The notes: generated from the letters alone by a model not told the origin. Positions 1 through 7,778 are shown, counted from the stretch's first letter. The stretch: 12,747 bases of DNA from JACKOD01 sp041591635 (GCA_041591635.1 JBFHRO010000086.1:1-12747); one strand, 5' to 3'. Numbers and translations are program-made.

Positions 1-2174
1 GGCGACTGTTGCTCGCATTGGGCGAGGCGCGCGTCGTACAACCCGTACACACTGTGTTCCCGCAACCAGGGGCTGGTGATTGCCTGCAGTGCAGCCCGGC
101 CTTCAGCCCAGCGGCGCGCGCGGTACAGCCCGGGCACCGCGTTGAAGGCCATAACAGCGTCCCGCTGCCCGGGCTCGATCTCTGCCTCAAAGGCGATGGG
201 CTCATAGAGCGTGACTGGCGCCTCCTTGCCCTTGACCCGCACCCGGTCCAGTTCCAGACAAACCAGATCAGGCAAGGCAGCACGGGTGTTTTCACCGATC
301 ATCAGCGCCACACCGTACTGTTTGGTAAGGGATTCGATGCGCGACCCCAGGTTCACCTCGTCCCCCATGACGGTATAGGCCATGCGAAAATCCGATCCCA
401 TGTTGCCAACGCTCATGCGTCCGCTGTTGATACCAATGCCGATACGCAAAGGCGGCCAGCCGCGCCGGGTAAACGCTTGCCCCAAAAGTTCGATTTCCCG
501 CAGCATGGCAAAGGCGGCCCGCACGGCCTTGCGGGCATGCTCGGGTTCGACCAGCGGCGCGCCCCAGAACGCCATGATGGCATCGCCCATGTACTTGTCG
601 ATGGTGCCCCGGTGCTGGTGAATCACCCGCGACATGGGGGTGAGATACTCGTTCATCAGGCGCGCCAGTTCCTTTGAATCCAGGCTCTCGGAAATCGAGG
701 TAAAACCCCGCACATCGGAAAACAGCACCGTCATCTCCCGATCCTGCCCCTCCATGCTGATCTGATCGGGGTAGCGGGCCATTTCGTCCACCAGCTCCGG
801 CGGCACATATTGGCCAAATAACCGGGTCACCACGCGCTTGCTGCGGTTTTCGAGCAAAAAGCCGCAGGTCACATGCAACAGAAACAGGCTCAACACCAGC
901 AGGAGCGTCGAGGCCAGCGGTAGCAGCAATCCAGCCGTCCAGAATTGCAGGTTGGCTACCAGCAGCCCGGCCAGCAAACCACCGGCAAGCAGAATATTGC
1001 CCAAAGGCCCCAAACGCGGCATGGCCACCAGCATCACCACCGCCACCAGCACCAGAATCAAAAACTGCAGTGCCACCAAATACGCGGGATGACTTTTGAT
1101 GCTGGCCGAAATCAGGCCATCAATGACGTTGGCATTGATTTCAACCCCGGGATAAATGTTTTGCACCGGCGTGGTACGCAAATCCAGCAGGCCGGGCGCC
1201 GAGGTTCCCAGAATCACGATCTTGCCGGCCAGGCGGGCCGGGTCCACCGCCTTGTTCAGCACATCAATGGCAGACACATAAGGAAAACTGCCCCGCGGGC
1301 CACGAAACGGGATCAGCACCGACCCCTGTTCATCCACAGGAATCCGGTAGTTACCCAGACGCACACTCTCAATGGCGTAATAGCTGTCGCCCTGCACCCC
1401 GATACCAATGGCCAGACGCGCGCCGCCCAAGGCGAGGCGGCTTACCTCCAGCGCCATGGATGGGTAAAGGTGGCCGTTAAAAACCTGGATCAGCGGCACA
1501 CGCCGGTATACCCCGTCGGGGTCCACATTGGGATTATCGAAAAAGCCGGCGCTGGCGGCGCTGGTTTGAAACAGGGGCAGGTTGGCGCTGAATCCCGTGG
1601 GGTGGGGAATGGCGAGGCGCCGGGATACCTCTGCACTGATCATGGCGTCACTGGCGGGCAGCTGATTGAGGCGGCGATCCGTGGCCTGATCGAAGACAAA
1701 GCCAAGCACCGTAGCCCGGTCTTTGAGACTGGCGGCAAAGCGCTGGTCGTACTGCAGTTCGGCCCGCAAACCGGGCTCGATCTGGCGAAAGGCCGGGTTG
1801 TCCCGCAACTCCGCACTGGCTAAACGGTTGAGCAGCGACAGGCCGGCGCTTTCATCCGGCTCGGCAAAAAATACGTCGAACCCCAGCACCGCCACACCGT
1901 AATCATCGAACAATCGATCCACCAGCTGCGCCAGATGATGCCGGCTCCAGGGCCAGCGCCCAAGGGCATCGAGGCTCTTTTCGTCAATATCGACAATCAG
2001 GATATCCGGGTTGACGGTGGCAGGCATCGTGGCCTGCAGGCGCAGATCGTAGGCGGTGTTTTCGAGCGCATCGATAAGCGCCAGGCGCCAGAGGGATAAC
2101 TCATGGCCGATAAAAAAGACCGCCAGCAGCAACCCCAGCACCCAGCGCAGCGAAAACACCCAGGAGGCTGACAT
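1..2174 (-). CDS. CHASE2-domain class III adenylate cyclase (3' end cut by window edge)
   Basis: This open frame reads 724 codons without a stop from the ATG at 2174-2172 to the window edge, which is close to the usual length of CHASE2 cyclases, so only a short C-terminal tail should be missing. Residues about 5-22 form a membrane anchor. Residues about 25-335 are the extracytoplasmic CHASE2 sensor (PDILIVDIDEKSLDALGRW near the start, and GKIVILGTSAPGLLDLR late). About 360-445 is a cluster of three hydrophobic helices, and about 475-650 is the class III catalytic domain. Catalytic residues are intact: metal-binding D487 (LFSDVRGFT) and D531 (KYMGDAIMAF), the K527/D605 pair that selects adenine, and N608 and R612 (GDEVNLGSR). 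The product should therefore be cAMP from ATP. The ribosome binding site is weak (GGGG about 6 nt upstream). The gene starts 40 bp after the FecR stop on the same strand, so the two are probably co-transcribed. FecR-CHASE2 cyclase pairs are a recurrent arrangement; what is sensed is unknown. Confidence 0.93.
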   Translation of the reverse strand, partial: MSASWVFSLRWVLGLLLAVFFIGHELSLWRLALIDALENTAYDLRLQATMPATVNPDILIVDIDEKSLDALGRWPWSRHHLAQLVDRLFDDYGVAVLGFDVFFAEPDESAGLSLLNRLASAELRDNPAFRQIEPGLRAELQYDQRFAASLKDRATVLGFVFDQATDRRLNQLPASDAMISAEVSRRLAIPHPTGFSANLPLFQTSAASAGFFDNPNVDPDGVYRRVPLIQVFNGHLYPSMALEVSRLALGGARLAIGIGVQGDSYYAIESVRLGNYRIPVDEQGSVLIPFRGPRGSFPYVSAIDVLNKAVDPARLAGKIVILGTSAPGLLDLRTTPVQNIYPGVEINANVIDGLISASIKSHPAYLVALQFLILVLVAVVMLVAMPRLGPLGNILLAGGLLAGLLVANLQFWTAGLLLPLASTLLLVLSLFLLHVTCGFLLENRSKRVVTRLFGQYVPPELVDEMARYPDQISMEGQDREMTVLFSDVRGFTSISESLDSKELARLMNEYLTPMSRVIHQHRGTIDKYMGDAIMAFWGAPLVEPEHARKAVRAAFAMLREIELLGQAFTRRGWPPLRIGIGINSGRMSVGNMGSDFRMAYTVMGDEVNLGSRIESLTKQYGVALMIGENTRAALPDLVCLELDRVRVKGKEAPVTLYEPIAFEAEIEPGQRDAVMAFNAVPGLYRARRWAEGRAALQAITSPWLREHSVYGLYDARLAQCEQQS

Positions 2175-2214
2175 GTTCGGCCCCGTCAGTCGGTCGTGCG
2201 CGCCATGACGCGCA

Positions 2215-2937
2215 TCAGGAGACTTTCTTGCGCAGGAAGGACGCGGGCAAGGCACCGCCCAGCAACGCCTGCACCAGCTCGACTTCCTCATCGGTGTGCA
2301 GTTTCATTTTTGCCGGGGTAATCAGCAATCCGGCATCCGGGTCACGCAACACATAGCGGGGGGCATCGTGATGCTCGGACTGCACCTGCTCGTGCTGGGC
2401 GGCCCCCTGATACTGATTCGCTGAGCGTATCTCCACCTGGCCAAAGCAGGTGCAGATATAGCTCACCTCCTCGCCAGACTGGGCAAACACACCGGTGCCG
2501 CGAATACCGACCGTGGCGGTGGTGGTCACCAGATTGAGCGACTGGCCGCTGGGCCGTGGGCCAAAAATCGACAACAGCTTGCCGGTCAAAAGCCGCAAGG
2601 TCGACTCGACAAAGCCTTCGCCTTCGAGTTGCACCCGGCTGTTTTCGCCTAACAGGTGCGCGTCCCCTCCCACCACAAAGGCGATGGAGCTGGCCGGGCC
2701 GGTTTCGATCTGCGAATGGGCAAACACGCGTGTGGTTTGCGTGGCGGGCACACCATCCACCCGCACCGTCCCGGTCACCCGAAACACCGACTTGCCTCCC
2801 GCCACCTGCGTGGCGAGTGCTTCCATGGCATTGGCACAAGGTACGATCAGGGCACTGCCGGCCAGTGAGGCCCAGGCCCCCGAGAGGAGCATGTCCCGAA
2901 TCAATCTGCGTCTGAGGCTGTTTTCCACCGAGTCCAT
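2215..2937 (-). CDS. exported FecR-domain protein, partner of CHASE2 cyclase
   Basis: This is a 240-residue protein. The ATG at 2937 is chosen over an upstream TTG at 3018 because AGGA lies 6 nt before it and because an export signal follows at once. Residues 8-14 (LRRRLIR) and a hydrophobic stretch to about 37, ending in CANA, resemble a twin-arginine or Sec signal peptide. Residues about 48-175 are the FecR domain: a beta-rich region with RVTGTVRVDG, then the family hallmark LVTTTATVGIRGTGVF at about 136-151 and GQVEIRSA at about 166-173. It lacks the N-terminal anti-sigma helix and TonB-receptor context of true FecR, and no sigma-factor gene is adjacent. It is therefore more likely a periplasmic ligand or structural partner of the cyclase encoded 40 bp downstream. 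An unusual C-x-C pair (C162, C164) sits inside the domain. The FecR family call is firm; the role is inferred from position. Confidence 0.88.
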   Translation of the reverse strand: MDSVENSLRRRLIRDMLLSGAWASLAGSALIVPCANAMEALATQVAGGKSVFRVTGTVRVDGVPATQTTRVFAHSQIETGPASSIAFVVGGDAHLLGENSRVQLEGEGFVESTLRLLTGKLLSIFGPRPSGQSLNLVTTTATVGIRGTGVFAQSGEEVSYICTCFGQVEIRSANQYQGAAQHEQVQSEHHDAPRYVLRDPDAGLLITPAKMKLHTDEEVELVQALLGGALPASFLRKKVS

Positions 2938-2943
2938 TGTTGT

Positions 2944-2947
2944 TCCT
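2944..2947 (-). promoter_or_regulatory. Shine-Dalgarno sequence of the FecR-domain gene
   Basis: On the minus strand AGGA lies 6 nt before the ATG at 2937. It is the reason for choosing this start over the in-frame TTG at 3018, which would add 27 residues ahead of the signal peptide. Confidence 0.6.
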
Positions 2948-3008
2948 GCCCTGTTGATGTCATTCACTAAGGATAGCCCAGAGAAACCGGCTACACTCGA
3001 TACTGATC

Positions 3009-3026
3009 CCGCTACCAATCTAGCGG
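3009..3026. promoter_or_regulatory. inverted repeat in the divergent FecR/META intergenic region
   Basis: CCGCTA-ccaatc-TAGCGG is a perfect 6-bp dyad with a 6-nt centre. It lies about 50 bp before the META gene and about 70 bp before the fecR-like gene, a typical place for an operator serving divergent genes. A short RNA hairpin is also possible. No convincing -35/-10 pair was found beside it, so a regulatory role is inference. Confidence 0.35.
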
Positions 3027-3042
3027 TAAAACCCGCCCGCCG

Positions 3043-3050
3043 CCACGTGG
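3043..3050. promoter_or_regulatory. 8-bp palindrome CCACGTGG upstream of the META gene
   Basis: This perfect 8-bp palindrome lies 26 bp before the META-domain start codon and just ahead of its ribosome binding site. Palindromes of this size occur by chance in GC-rich DNA, so only its position in a divergent promoter region makes it worth listing. Confidence 0.2.
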
Positions 3051-3076
3051 TTTATGGTCAAAAGGAGACCAAGTGT

Positions 3077-3511
3077 ATGTACCAGACCCATTCCCGCCGT
3101 TCGAATCCGCGCTTGTCGGCCCTTGTCTGCCTCCTTCTGGCATACAGTTGGCCAACCGCCACCCTGGCCGAAACTCCGGCGGCCCTGCAGTCGGGCTGGT
3201 ATGTGACATCCATCGACAATCTGCCCGTTCAGTTCACCGCCACCAGCGATATGGTTTTTACGCCCGAGGGCGTGGAAGGCAACGCGGGCTGCAATGATTA
3301 CCAGGGGCGCACCCTGTTCAATGAAGACCAGCTAATACTCGAAGACATCAAAGTAGGGGACAAATACTGCGAAGATGTGCTGATGAACCAGGAACAACGC
3401 CTGCTGCAGACCTTCAGCCGCATTGCCGCCTGGCGCCAGGAAGCCGACCGGCTCTGGCTGCTGGACGGCAACGACCATCCCATCGTCGAACTCGAAAAAA
3501 CCGGCCTCTAG
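3077..3511 (+). CDS. exported META-domain (HslJ-like) protein
   Basis: This is a 144-residue protein. The frame stays open far upstream, as antisense to the FecR-domain gene, but the ATG at 3077 has AGGAG at 3063-3067 and a signal peptide follows directly: basic residues 7-12, hydrophobic 13-30, and probable cleavage after A31 (ATLA|ETP). The mature part is a single META domain. It shows W41 near the start (SGWYVTSID), the hallmark GNAGCNDYQG at 68-77, and DKYCEDVLMNQEQRLL at 95-110. Two cysteines (C72, C98) fall at the positions where many family members have one each, so a periplasmic disulfide is plausible. HslJ of E. coli is a heat-inducible META protein linked to novobiocin resistance; the biochemical function of the family is not settled. 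There is no lipobox, so the protein is probably soluble in the periplasm. The large LemA fusion gene begins 54 bp downstream on the same strand and may be co-transcribed. Confidence 0.88.
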   Translation: MYQTHSRRSNPRLSALVCLLLAYSWPTATLAETPAALQSGWYVTSIDNLPVQFTATSDMVFTPEGVEGNAGCNDYQGRTLFNEDQLILEDIKVGDKYCEDVLMNQEQRLLQTFSRIAAWRQEADRLWLLDGNDHPIVELEKTGL

Positions 3512-3565
3512 ACCCGACATGCGGCCGAGATTCACGCGGGCACCACGCAAAGGACAGGGAATGGC

Positions 3566-5866
3566 ATGCGCACGATCATGAAAAAACTGCTACTGCTGCT
3601 TGGCGTCGCCCTAACGGGGTGGCTGTGTTTCTGGATTACGCCCAAGGGCTTTGAGTACCTCACCGAAATGCGCCAGCTCGAACGGGTGCCACCAATCCGC
3701 CTGGCGGGGGCAGTGGCCGGCGAAATCAATACCACGGCGCTGGCCCGTGCCGGAACAACCTTGCTGTCCAGCCACCTCACGCGCACCCCCAGCATCTATT
3801 ACCGTTATCGGCACGAAGTGGAAGAAACCGACTCGGACGGCAACACCCACTGGAATACCAAAGAGGATTTTGCACAGGCCAGCGATTTCGTGCTGGAAGA
3901 CGACACGGGCACCCTGGTCGTTCGGGTCGCGGAAGACCGCCAACGCCCCATCGACTGGATCATGAATCATGCCTACCAAAAAACCGAAGGCCGGCACCGC
4001 TACACCGAATGGCGCCTTGAGCCCGGTGAGCAGGTGTTTGTCTTTGCCCGGGTGAGCGACCGTCAGGGCAGGCTCGAAGCGGAGTTTCGCACGCCGGGGC
4101 AATACACCCCCATCATTTCCAAAGAAAGCGCCTTTGCCGCCCGCTCCGGCATGGGCGCCCGGGCCGTGTGGCTGATCTGGCTGGGATTGTTCTGTTTTTC
4201 CCTGAGTGTGTTTGCCGCCCTGTGGCTGGCACAGGTGCACCGGGTGCTGGTGTTTTGCAGCCTGCTTTCATTGGGGCTGGCGGTGGTACTGGTGCATTTT
4301 GGGCTCGACATGATGCGCCACGACCTGCACGCCGCCAGCGCCCGTTACGAGCAGCAGCGCGAGGCATCCGAAGCGGCAATGCGCAAGGATTTGGCCCGCG
4401 CGAACCTGCCCTGGGAAAGCTGGCAGGCGCTGGGGGATTTCTATGGCCAGGCCTACGATGGGCTGGCAGTCGGCACGCGCCTGCGCTTGCGCGAAATCCG
4501 GCTGAATCTTGAAGTCGCCCGGCAACGGGTGATGGAGCAACGCAACCGGGTACCGGAACGCTGGCTGCTGCGCATCTGGTCGTTGCCTGCCCCCGAGGCC
4601 GTGGCCGGCATTGCGCAGGCTGATCGCAGCGAGCTGGAGCGGCGTGCCGCCGACTTTGTTCCCAGCCGGGTGGATGGCCTCTGGCCTTCGCTGGTGGCGG
4701 GCATTGCCAGTGTGCTGGTGGCGCTCTTTTGCTGGCTCGGCTTGCGCCTGATCGCACTCAAACGCTATATCGAAAATGTTCCCACCAGTCTCACCCAGGG
4801 CCTGGTCTTCGGCATGGCGGAACTGCAGGGCAAGGTCACCCTGCTGGAGCCCGCCCCGCTCAAGGGCCCGCTCACCAATCGGGACTGCATCTGGTTTCGC
4901 TATCAGGTAGAAGAACGGCGCGGCAGCGGCAAAAATGCCCGCTGGGTCACTATCGACTCTCGCCATGAAGAACAAGCCTTTTACTGCGAGGATCGCGAGG
5001 GCCGGCTAAAGATAGTGCCCACCGACGCCGAAATCATCACCCGCCACACCACCACCCGGCGCGAGGGGCGGCTGCGCTACCACGAAGCCTGCCTGTGCCC
5101 CGGTGATGCGCTCTATGCCCTGGGCTTTGCCGCCGTGGACGATGCCCAGGGAACCCTGTTTCTGCACAAAGAAGCCCAAGACCCCTTTATCCTGAGCAAC
5201 TACAGCGAAGCAGAACTCTTGCTGCGCAAGGGGCGTGCCGGCCTGATACTGCTGGATCTGGCGTTCGCCTTTACCCTGCTCGCGGGCCTGATGCTGTTGT
5301 CCGCCGGCGGCGGGCTCGCGCCTACCGATTTCCTGTTCGCCGCCCTGCTGGCCCCCCTGTTGCTGACGCTGCTGATGCTGGTGATTCACTACAACGATCT
5401 GGTGTTTTTGCGTCAGCGAACCGAACGCGCACGTGCCAATATCGGCGTCAGCCGGCGCAAGCGGTTTGATCTGGTGCCCAATCTGGTTGCCGCACTCCAG
5501 GGTTATCTTGATCACGAACAGGCTCTGCAAACCCGGCTCACTCAATGGCGCACGCTGGCGCGGCAGGCAGACACCCATGCGCCGGATCCGAACATGCAAC
5601 AGGCCGAGCAGGCCGCACTCAGCGGTATTCGGCTGGTCAGCGAGGCTTATCCCGACCTGAAGGCCGATCAACAGGTTCAACGGCTGATGCGCCAACTCAG
5701 CCAGCTGGAAACCGAAGTGGCGCTGATGCAGGCAGGATTTCTCGATGCCGTGACCGGCTACAACACCCGACTGGCGAGCTTTCCGGATCTGCTGCTGGCA
5801 AAGCTGTTCGGCTTTAAGCCCGTAAACGATCCACGCCTCGCCGGTGACGAGGCGCTGACGAAATGA
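3566..5866 (+). CDS. membrane protein with two BAM/GIDE-like domains and a C-terminal LemA domain
   Basis: This is a 766-residue protein. The start at 3566 has AGGGA 5 nt upstream; ATG 3578 (MKKLLLLLG) is an in-frame alternative. Hydrophobic segments lie at about 6-25, 200-224, 225-250, 373-398, 558-583 and 588-613. Two soluble regions, about 40-190 and 413-552, align with each other. YYRYRHEVEE matches WFRYQVEER, and EGRHRYTEWRLEPGE (from about 140) matches EGRLRYHEACLCPGD (from about 499). This is the pattern of the BAM/GIDE domain known from mitochondrial MULAN (MUL1), but there is no RING finger, so a ubiquitin-ligase label would be wrong. Residues about 250-372 are rich in Arg, Glu and Ala and probably helical. 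Residues about 613-757 form a LemA domain: ARANIGVSRRKRFDLVPNLV, YPDLKADQQVQRL, then NTRLASFPDLLLAKLFGFKP at the end. LemA proteins normally consist of little more than that domain and one helix. The function is unknown; an envelope-associated scaffold is a guess. Confidence 0.88.
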   Translation: MRTIMKKLLLLLGVALTGWLCFWITPKGFEYLTEMRQLERVPPIRLAGAVAGEINTTALARAGTTLLSSHLTRTPSIYYRYRHEVEETDSDGNTHWNTKEDFAQASDFVLEDDTGTLVVRVAEDRQRPIDWIMNHAYQKTEGRHRYTEWRLEPGEQVFVFARVSDRQGRLEAEFRTPGQYTPIISKESAFAARSGMGARAVWLIWLGLFCFSLSVFAALWLAQVHRVLVFCSLLSLGLAVVLVHFGLDMMRHDLHAASARYEQQREASEAAMRKDLARANLPWESWQALGDFYGQAYDGLAVGTRLRLREIRLNLEVARQRVMEQRNRVPERWLLRIWSLPAPEAVAGIAQADRSELERRAADFVPSRVDGLWPSLVAGIASVLVALFCWLGLRLIALKRYIENVPTSLTQGLVFGMAELQGKVTLLEPAPLKGPLTNRDCIWFRYQVEERRGSGKNARWVTIDSRHEEQAFYCEDREGRLKIVPTDAEIITRHTTTRREGRLRYHEACLCPGDALYALGFAAVDDAQGTLFLHKEAQDPFILSNYSEAELLLRKGRAGLILLDLAFAFTLLAGLMLLSAGGGLAPTDFLFAALLAPLLLTLLMLVIHYNDLVFLRQRTERARANIGVSRRKRFDLVPNLVAALQGYLDHEQALQTRLTQWRTLARQADTHAPDPNMQQAEQAALSGIRLVSEAYPDLKADQQVQRLMRQLSQLETEVALMQAGFLDAVTGYNTRLASFPDLLLAKLFGFKPVNDPRLAGDEALTK

Positions 5867-5929
5867 TCATTTAAACCTATTCGCACGCTTTTTTATGCAA
5901 TATGGAAATAAGCAAGCATCCAAACGGTA

Positions 5930-5960
5930 TTGGACAGTCTCAACCCGGGTTCATTATCGT
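5930..5960 (+). promoter_or_regulatory. weak sigma70-like promoter before the SLC13 permease
   Basis: TGGACA at 5931-5936 matches five of six bases of the -35 consensus. Candidate -10 elements are CATTAT (5952-5957, spacing 15) or TATCGT (5955-5960, spacing 18), each matching four of six. It lies in the 130-bp gap after the LemA fusion gene, where an own promoter for the permease is expected. I see no clear Rho-independent terminator in the same gap, so read-through from upstream is also possible. Confidence 0.3.
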
Positions 5961-5996
5961 GAGATCCCCTGAAAACCCCTAAACTTCGAGACTTAC

Positions 5997-7778
5997 ATGC
6001 TTACCGGGACCTTTGCCATACTGCTGGTTGCCGTTTTACTGATCGCCGTATTGATTGCCTTCGTACTCGAAACCTGGAGCCCCGATGTCGTCGCCGGGAT
6101 TGCCGTGGCTATTTTGCTGGTCTTCCAGATTCTGTTGCCGGCCGAAGTGCTCAGTGTGCTGTCCAATCCCGCCCCCATCACCATTGCCTGCATGTTCATT
6201 CTCTCGGCAGCGCTGGAACGTACCGGCTGTGTCGACAAACTCAGCACCTGGCTGGGCAACCTGGTGGGTGACAGCCCGCTCAAAGTGCTGGCGGGCCTGA
6301 TGGCCACCGCCATGCTGGTGTCGGCCTTTATCAACAATACCCCCGTGGTTGCCGTGATGACCCCGGTCGCCATTGCCCTGGCCGCACGCGCCGGCACCGT
6401 GCCGTCCAAATTGCTGATACCCCTGTCCTACGCGACCATTCTGGGGGGTACCCTCACATTGATCGGCACCTCCACCAACATCCTTGTCGATGGCGTGGCG
6501 CGCAAGGCGGGGCTTGAGCCTATCGGCATGTTCGCCATTACCCTGCCGGGGCTGGTGATGGCCGGAGTAGGCTTTGTGTTCATGATGACCCTGGGCCGGC
6601 ACCTGCTGCCCGCCCGGGAACCCCTGTCGCGCACCTTGCGCGCCAACGTGGGCCGCACCTTTATGAGTGAATTGCTGGTGCCTCCGGGTTCGCCGGTGAT
6701 CGGCAAAAGCATTCGCGATGCCAACCTCAATGGTGGCTCGGGCCTGCAGGTACTCAAACTCTTTCGAGGCGATGAAGCCATTACCGAGCCCGGCCACGAT
6801 TTCGTTTTGCAAGGGGGCGATCAACTGGTGCTGCATACCACCCGCCAGGATGTCATCGAACTGCGCGAAAGCGGTGCGCTGGAATTCAATCGCGGCGAAG
6901 CCTTCGAGAACATCAGCACCCGCAATGTGGTGCTGGCCGAAGCCATTGTGGGGCGAAACTCGCGCTATTCGCACCGCCCCATGGCCGATCTTGACCTTAC
7001 CGCCCGCTACGGCATTTATGTGCTGGCAGTGCATCGCCAGGATGAAAATATCCAGGGCAACCTGGATCAGTTCGAACTGCAATTTGGCGATGTACTGCTG
7101 CTCGAAGGCACGCCGGCGCAAATCAAGCGCTTCGCCGACAATGGCGAGCTGATCAGTCTCAATACAGTGCAGGAGCGGGCCTACCGCCGGGACAAAGCCC
7201 CCATTGCCATCATTGCCACCCTGTCGGTGATGGTGTTGGCGGCCTTCAAGGTCATGCCCATCGAAGGCCTGGCCATGATCGCCACGGCGGCGGTTCTGGC
7301 CACCCGTTGCCTGGATGTGGAAGAAGCCTACAAGGCGGTCGACTGGAAAATCCTCGGGCTGATTTTTGGCATGCTGGCAGTGAGTATCGCCATGGACAAG
7401 GTGGGGCTGGTTCAACTGATCGTTGACGGTGTGCTGCACGCCGTACCCGATGCCAGCCCGCTGGTGATGCTGGCCTTTATTTACTTTATGACCTCGCTTT
7501 TGACCGAGGTGCTCTCAAACAACGCCGTGGCGGTACTGGTGGCACCGATAGGCATTGGCCTGGCAAAAACCCTGGGAGTCGATCCCATGCCCTTTGTGGT
7601 CGCCGTTATGTTCGCTGCCAGCGCCAGTTTTGCCACCCCTATCGGCTATCAGACCAATACTTTTGTCTATAACGCCGGTGGCTACCGTTTCACCGACTTC
7701 ATGAAGGTCGGCGCGCCACTGAATCTATTGATGTGGGCCGTGGGCATGGTGGTCATTCCCCTGTGCTTTCCGTTTTAG
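5997..7778 (+). CDS. SLC13/DASS-type permease with two RCK_C (TrkA-C) domains
   Basis: This 593-residue inner-membrane transporter has membrane helices at both ends and a soluble insert in the middle. The N-terminal half carries the family signature SAFINNTPVVAVMTPVA and ILGGTLTLIGTSTN (about 148-161). The C-terminal half repeats the theme with EVLSNNAVAVLVAPI and SASFATPIGYQTN (about 541-553). These paired S-N/T-type motifs form the sodium and substrate sites in DASS transporters. Residues about 220-295 (SELLVPPGSPVIGKSI, then GDQLVLHTT) and about 308-385 (AEAIVGRNSRY, then FGDVLLLEG) are two RCK_C domains, as in the SLC13 permeases that carry TrkA_C inserts. The substrate cannot be read from sequence; dicarboxylates, sulfate and other anions are known in the family. 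The start at 5997 has only a weak GAGA upstream, but the first helix follows at once. No defect is visible. Confidence 0.92.
   Translation: MLTGTFAILLVAVLLIAVLIAFVLETWSPDVVAGIAVAILLVFQILLPAEVLSVLSNPAPITIACMFILSAALERTGCVDKLSTWLGNLVGDSPLKVLAGLMATAMLVSAFINNTPVVAVMTPVAIALAARAGTVPSKLLIPLSYATILGGTLTLIGTSTNILVDGVARKAGLEPIGMFAITLPGLVMAGVGFVFMMTLGRHLLPAREPLSRTLRANVGRTFMSELLVPPGSPVIGKSIRDANLNGGSGLQVLKLFRGDEAITEPGHDFVLQGGDQLVLHTTRQDVIELRESGALEFNRGEAFENISTRNVVLAEAIVGRNSRYSHRPMADLDLTARYGIYVLAVHRQDENIQGNLDQFELQFGDVLLLEGTPAQIKRFADNGELISLNTVQERAYRRDKAPIAIIATLSVMVLAAFKVMPIEGLAMIATAAVLATRCLDVEEAYKAVDWKILGLIFGMLAVSIAMDKVGLVQLIVDGVLHAVPDASPLVMLAFIYFMTSLLTEVLSNNAVAVLVAPIGIGLAKTLGVDPMPFVVAVMFAASASFATPIGYQTNTFVYNAGGYRFTDFMKVGAPLNLLMWAVGMVVIPLCFPF

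Noticed and set aside
945..1823. A 292-codon plus-strand open frame opposite the CHASE2 cyclase.
   Set aside because: The composition is His/Gln/Arg-rich and domain-free, while the minus strand carries intact CHASE2 and cyclase motifs over the same bases.
2215..2937. A classical FecR iron-citrate anti-sigma regulator.
   Set aside because: No sigma factor or TonB receptor gene is adjacent, the N-terminus is a cleavable-looking signal rather than an anti-sigma domain, and the partner gene is a cyclase.
2495..3076. Possible N-terminal extension of the META protein back to 2495.
   Set aside because: It is antisense to the FecR gene, and ATG 3077 has a ribosome binding site and a signal peptide directly after it.
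3566..5866. Naming the large membrane protein an E3 ubiquitin ligase because of its GIDE-like domains.
   Set aside because: There is no RING finger or cysteine/histidine zinc cluster; the C-terminus is LemA.
5867..5996. A Rho-independent terminator after the LemA fusion gene at the T-run near 5889.
   Set aside because: The T-run is not preceded by a GC-rich stem; only a very weak GCA/TGC pairing surrounds it.
6036..7439. A 467-codon open frame antisense to the SLC13 permease.
   Set aside because: Its product is His/Gln/Gly-rich with no domain, it has no ribosome binding site, and the plus strand encodes a complete, motif-bearing transporter. It is a GC-rich shadow frame.
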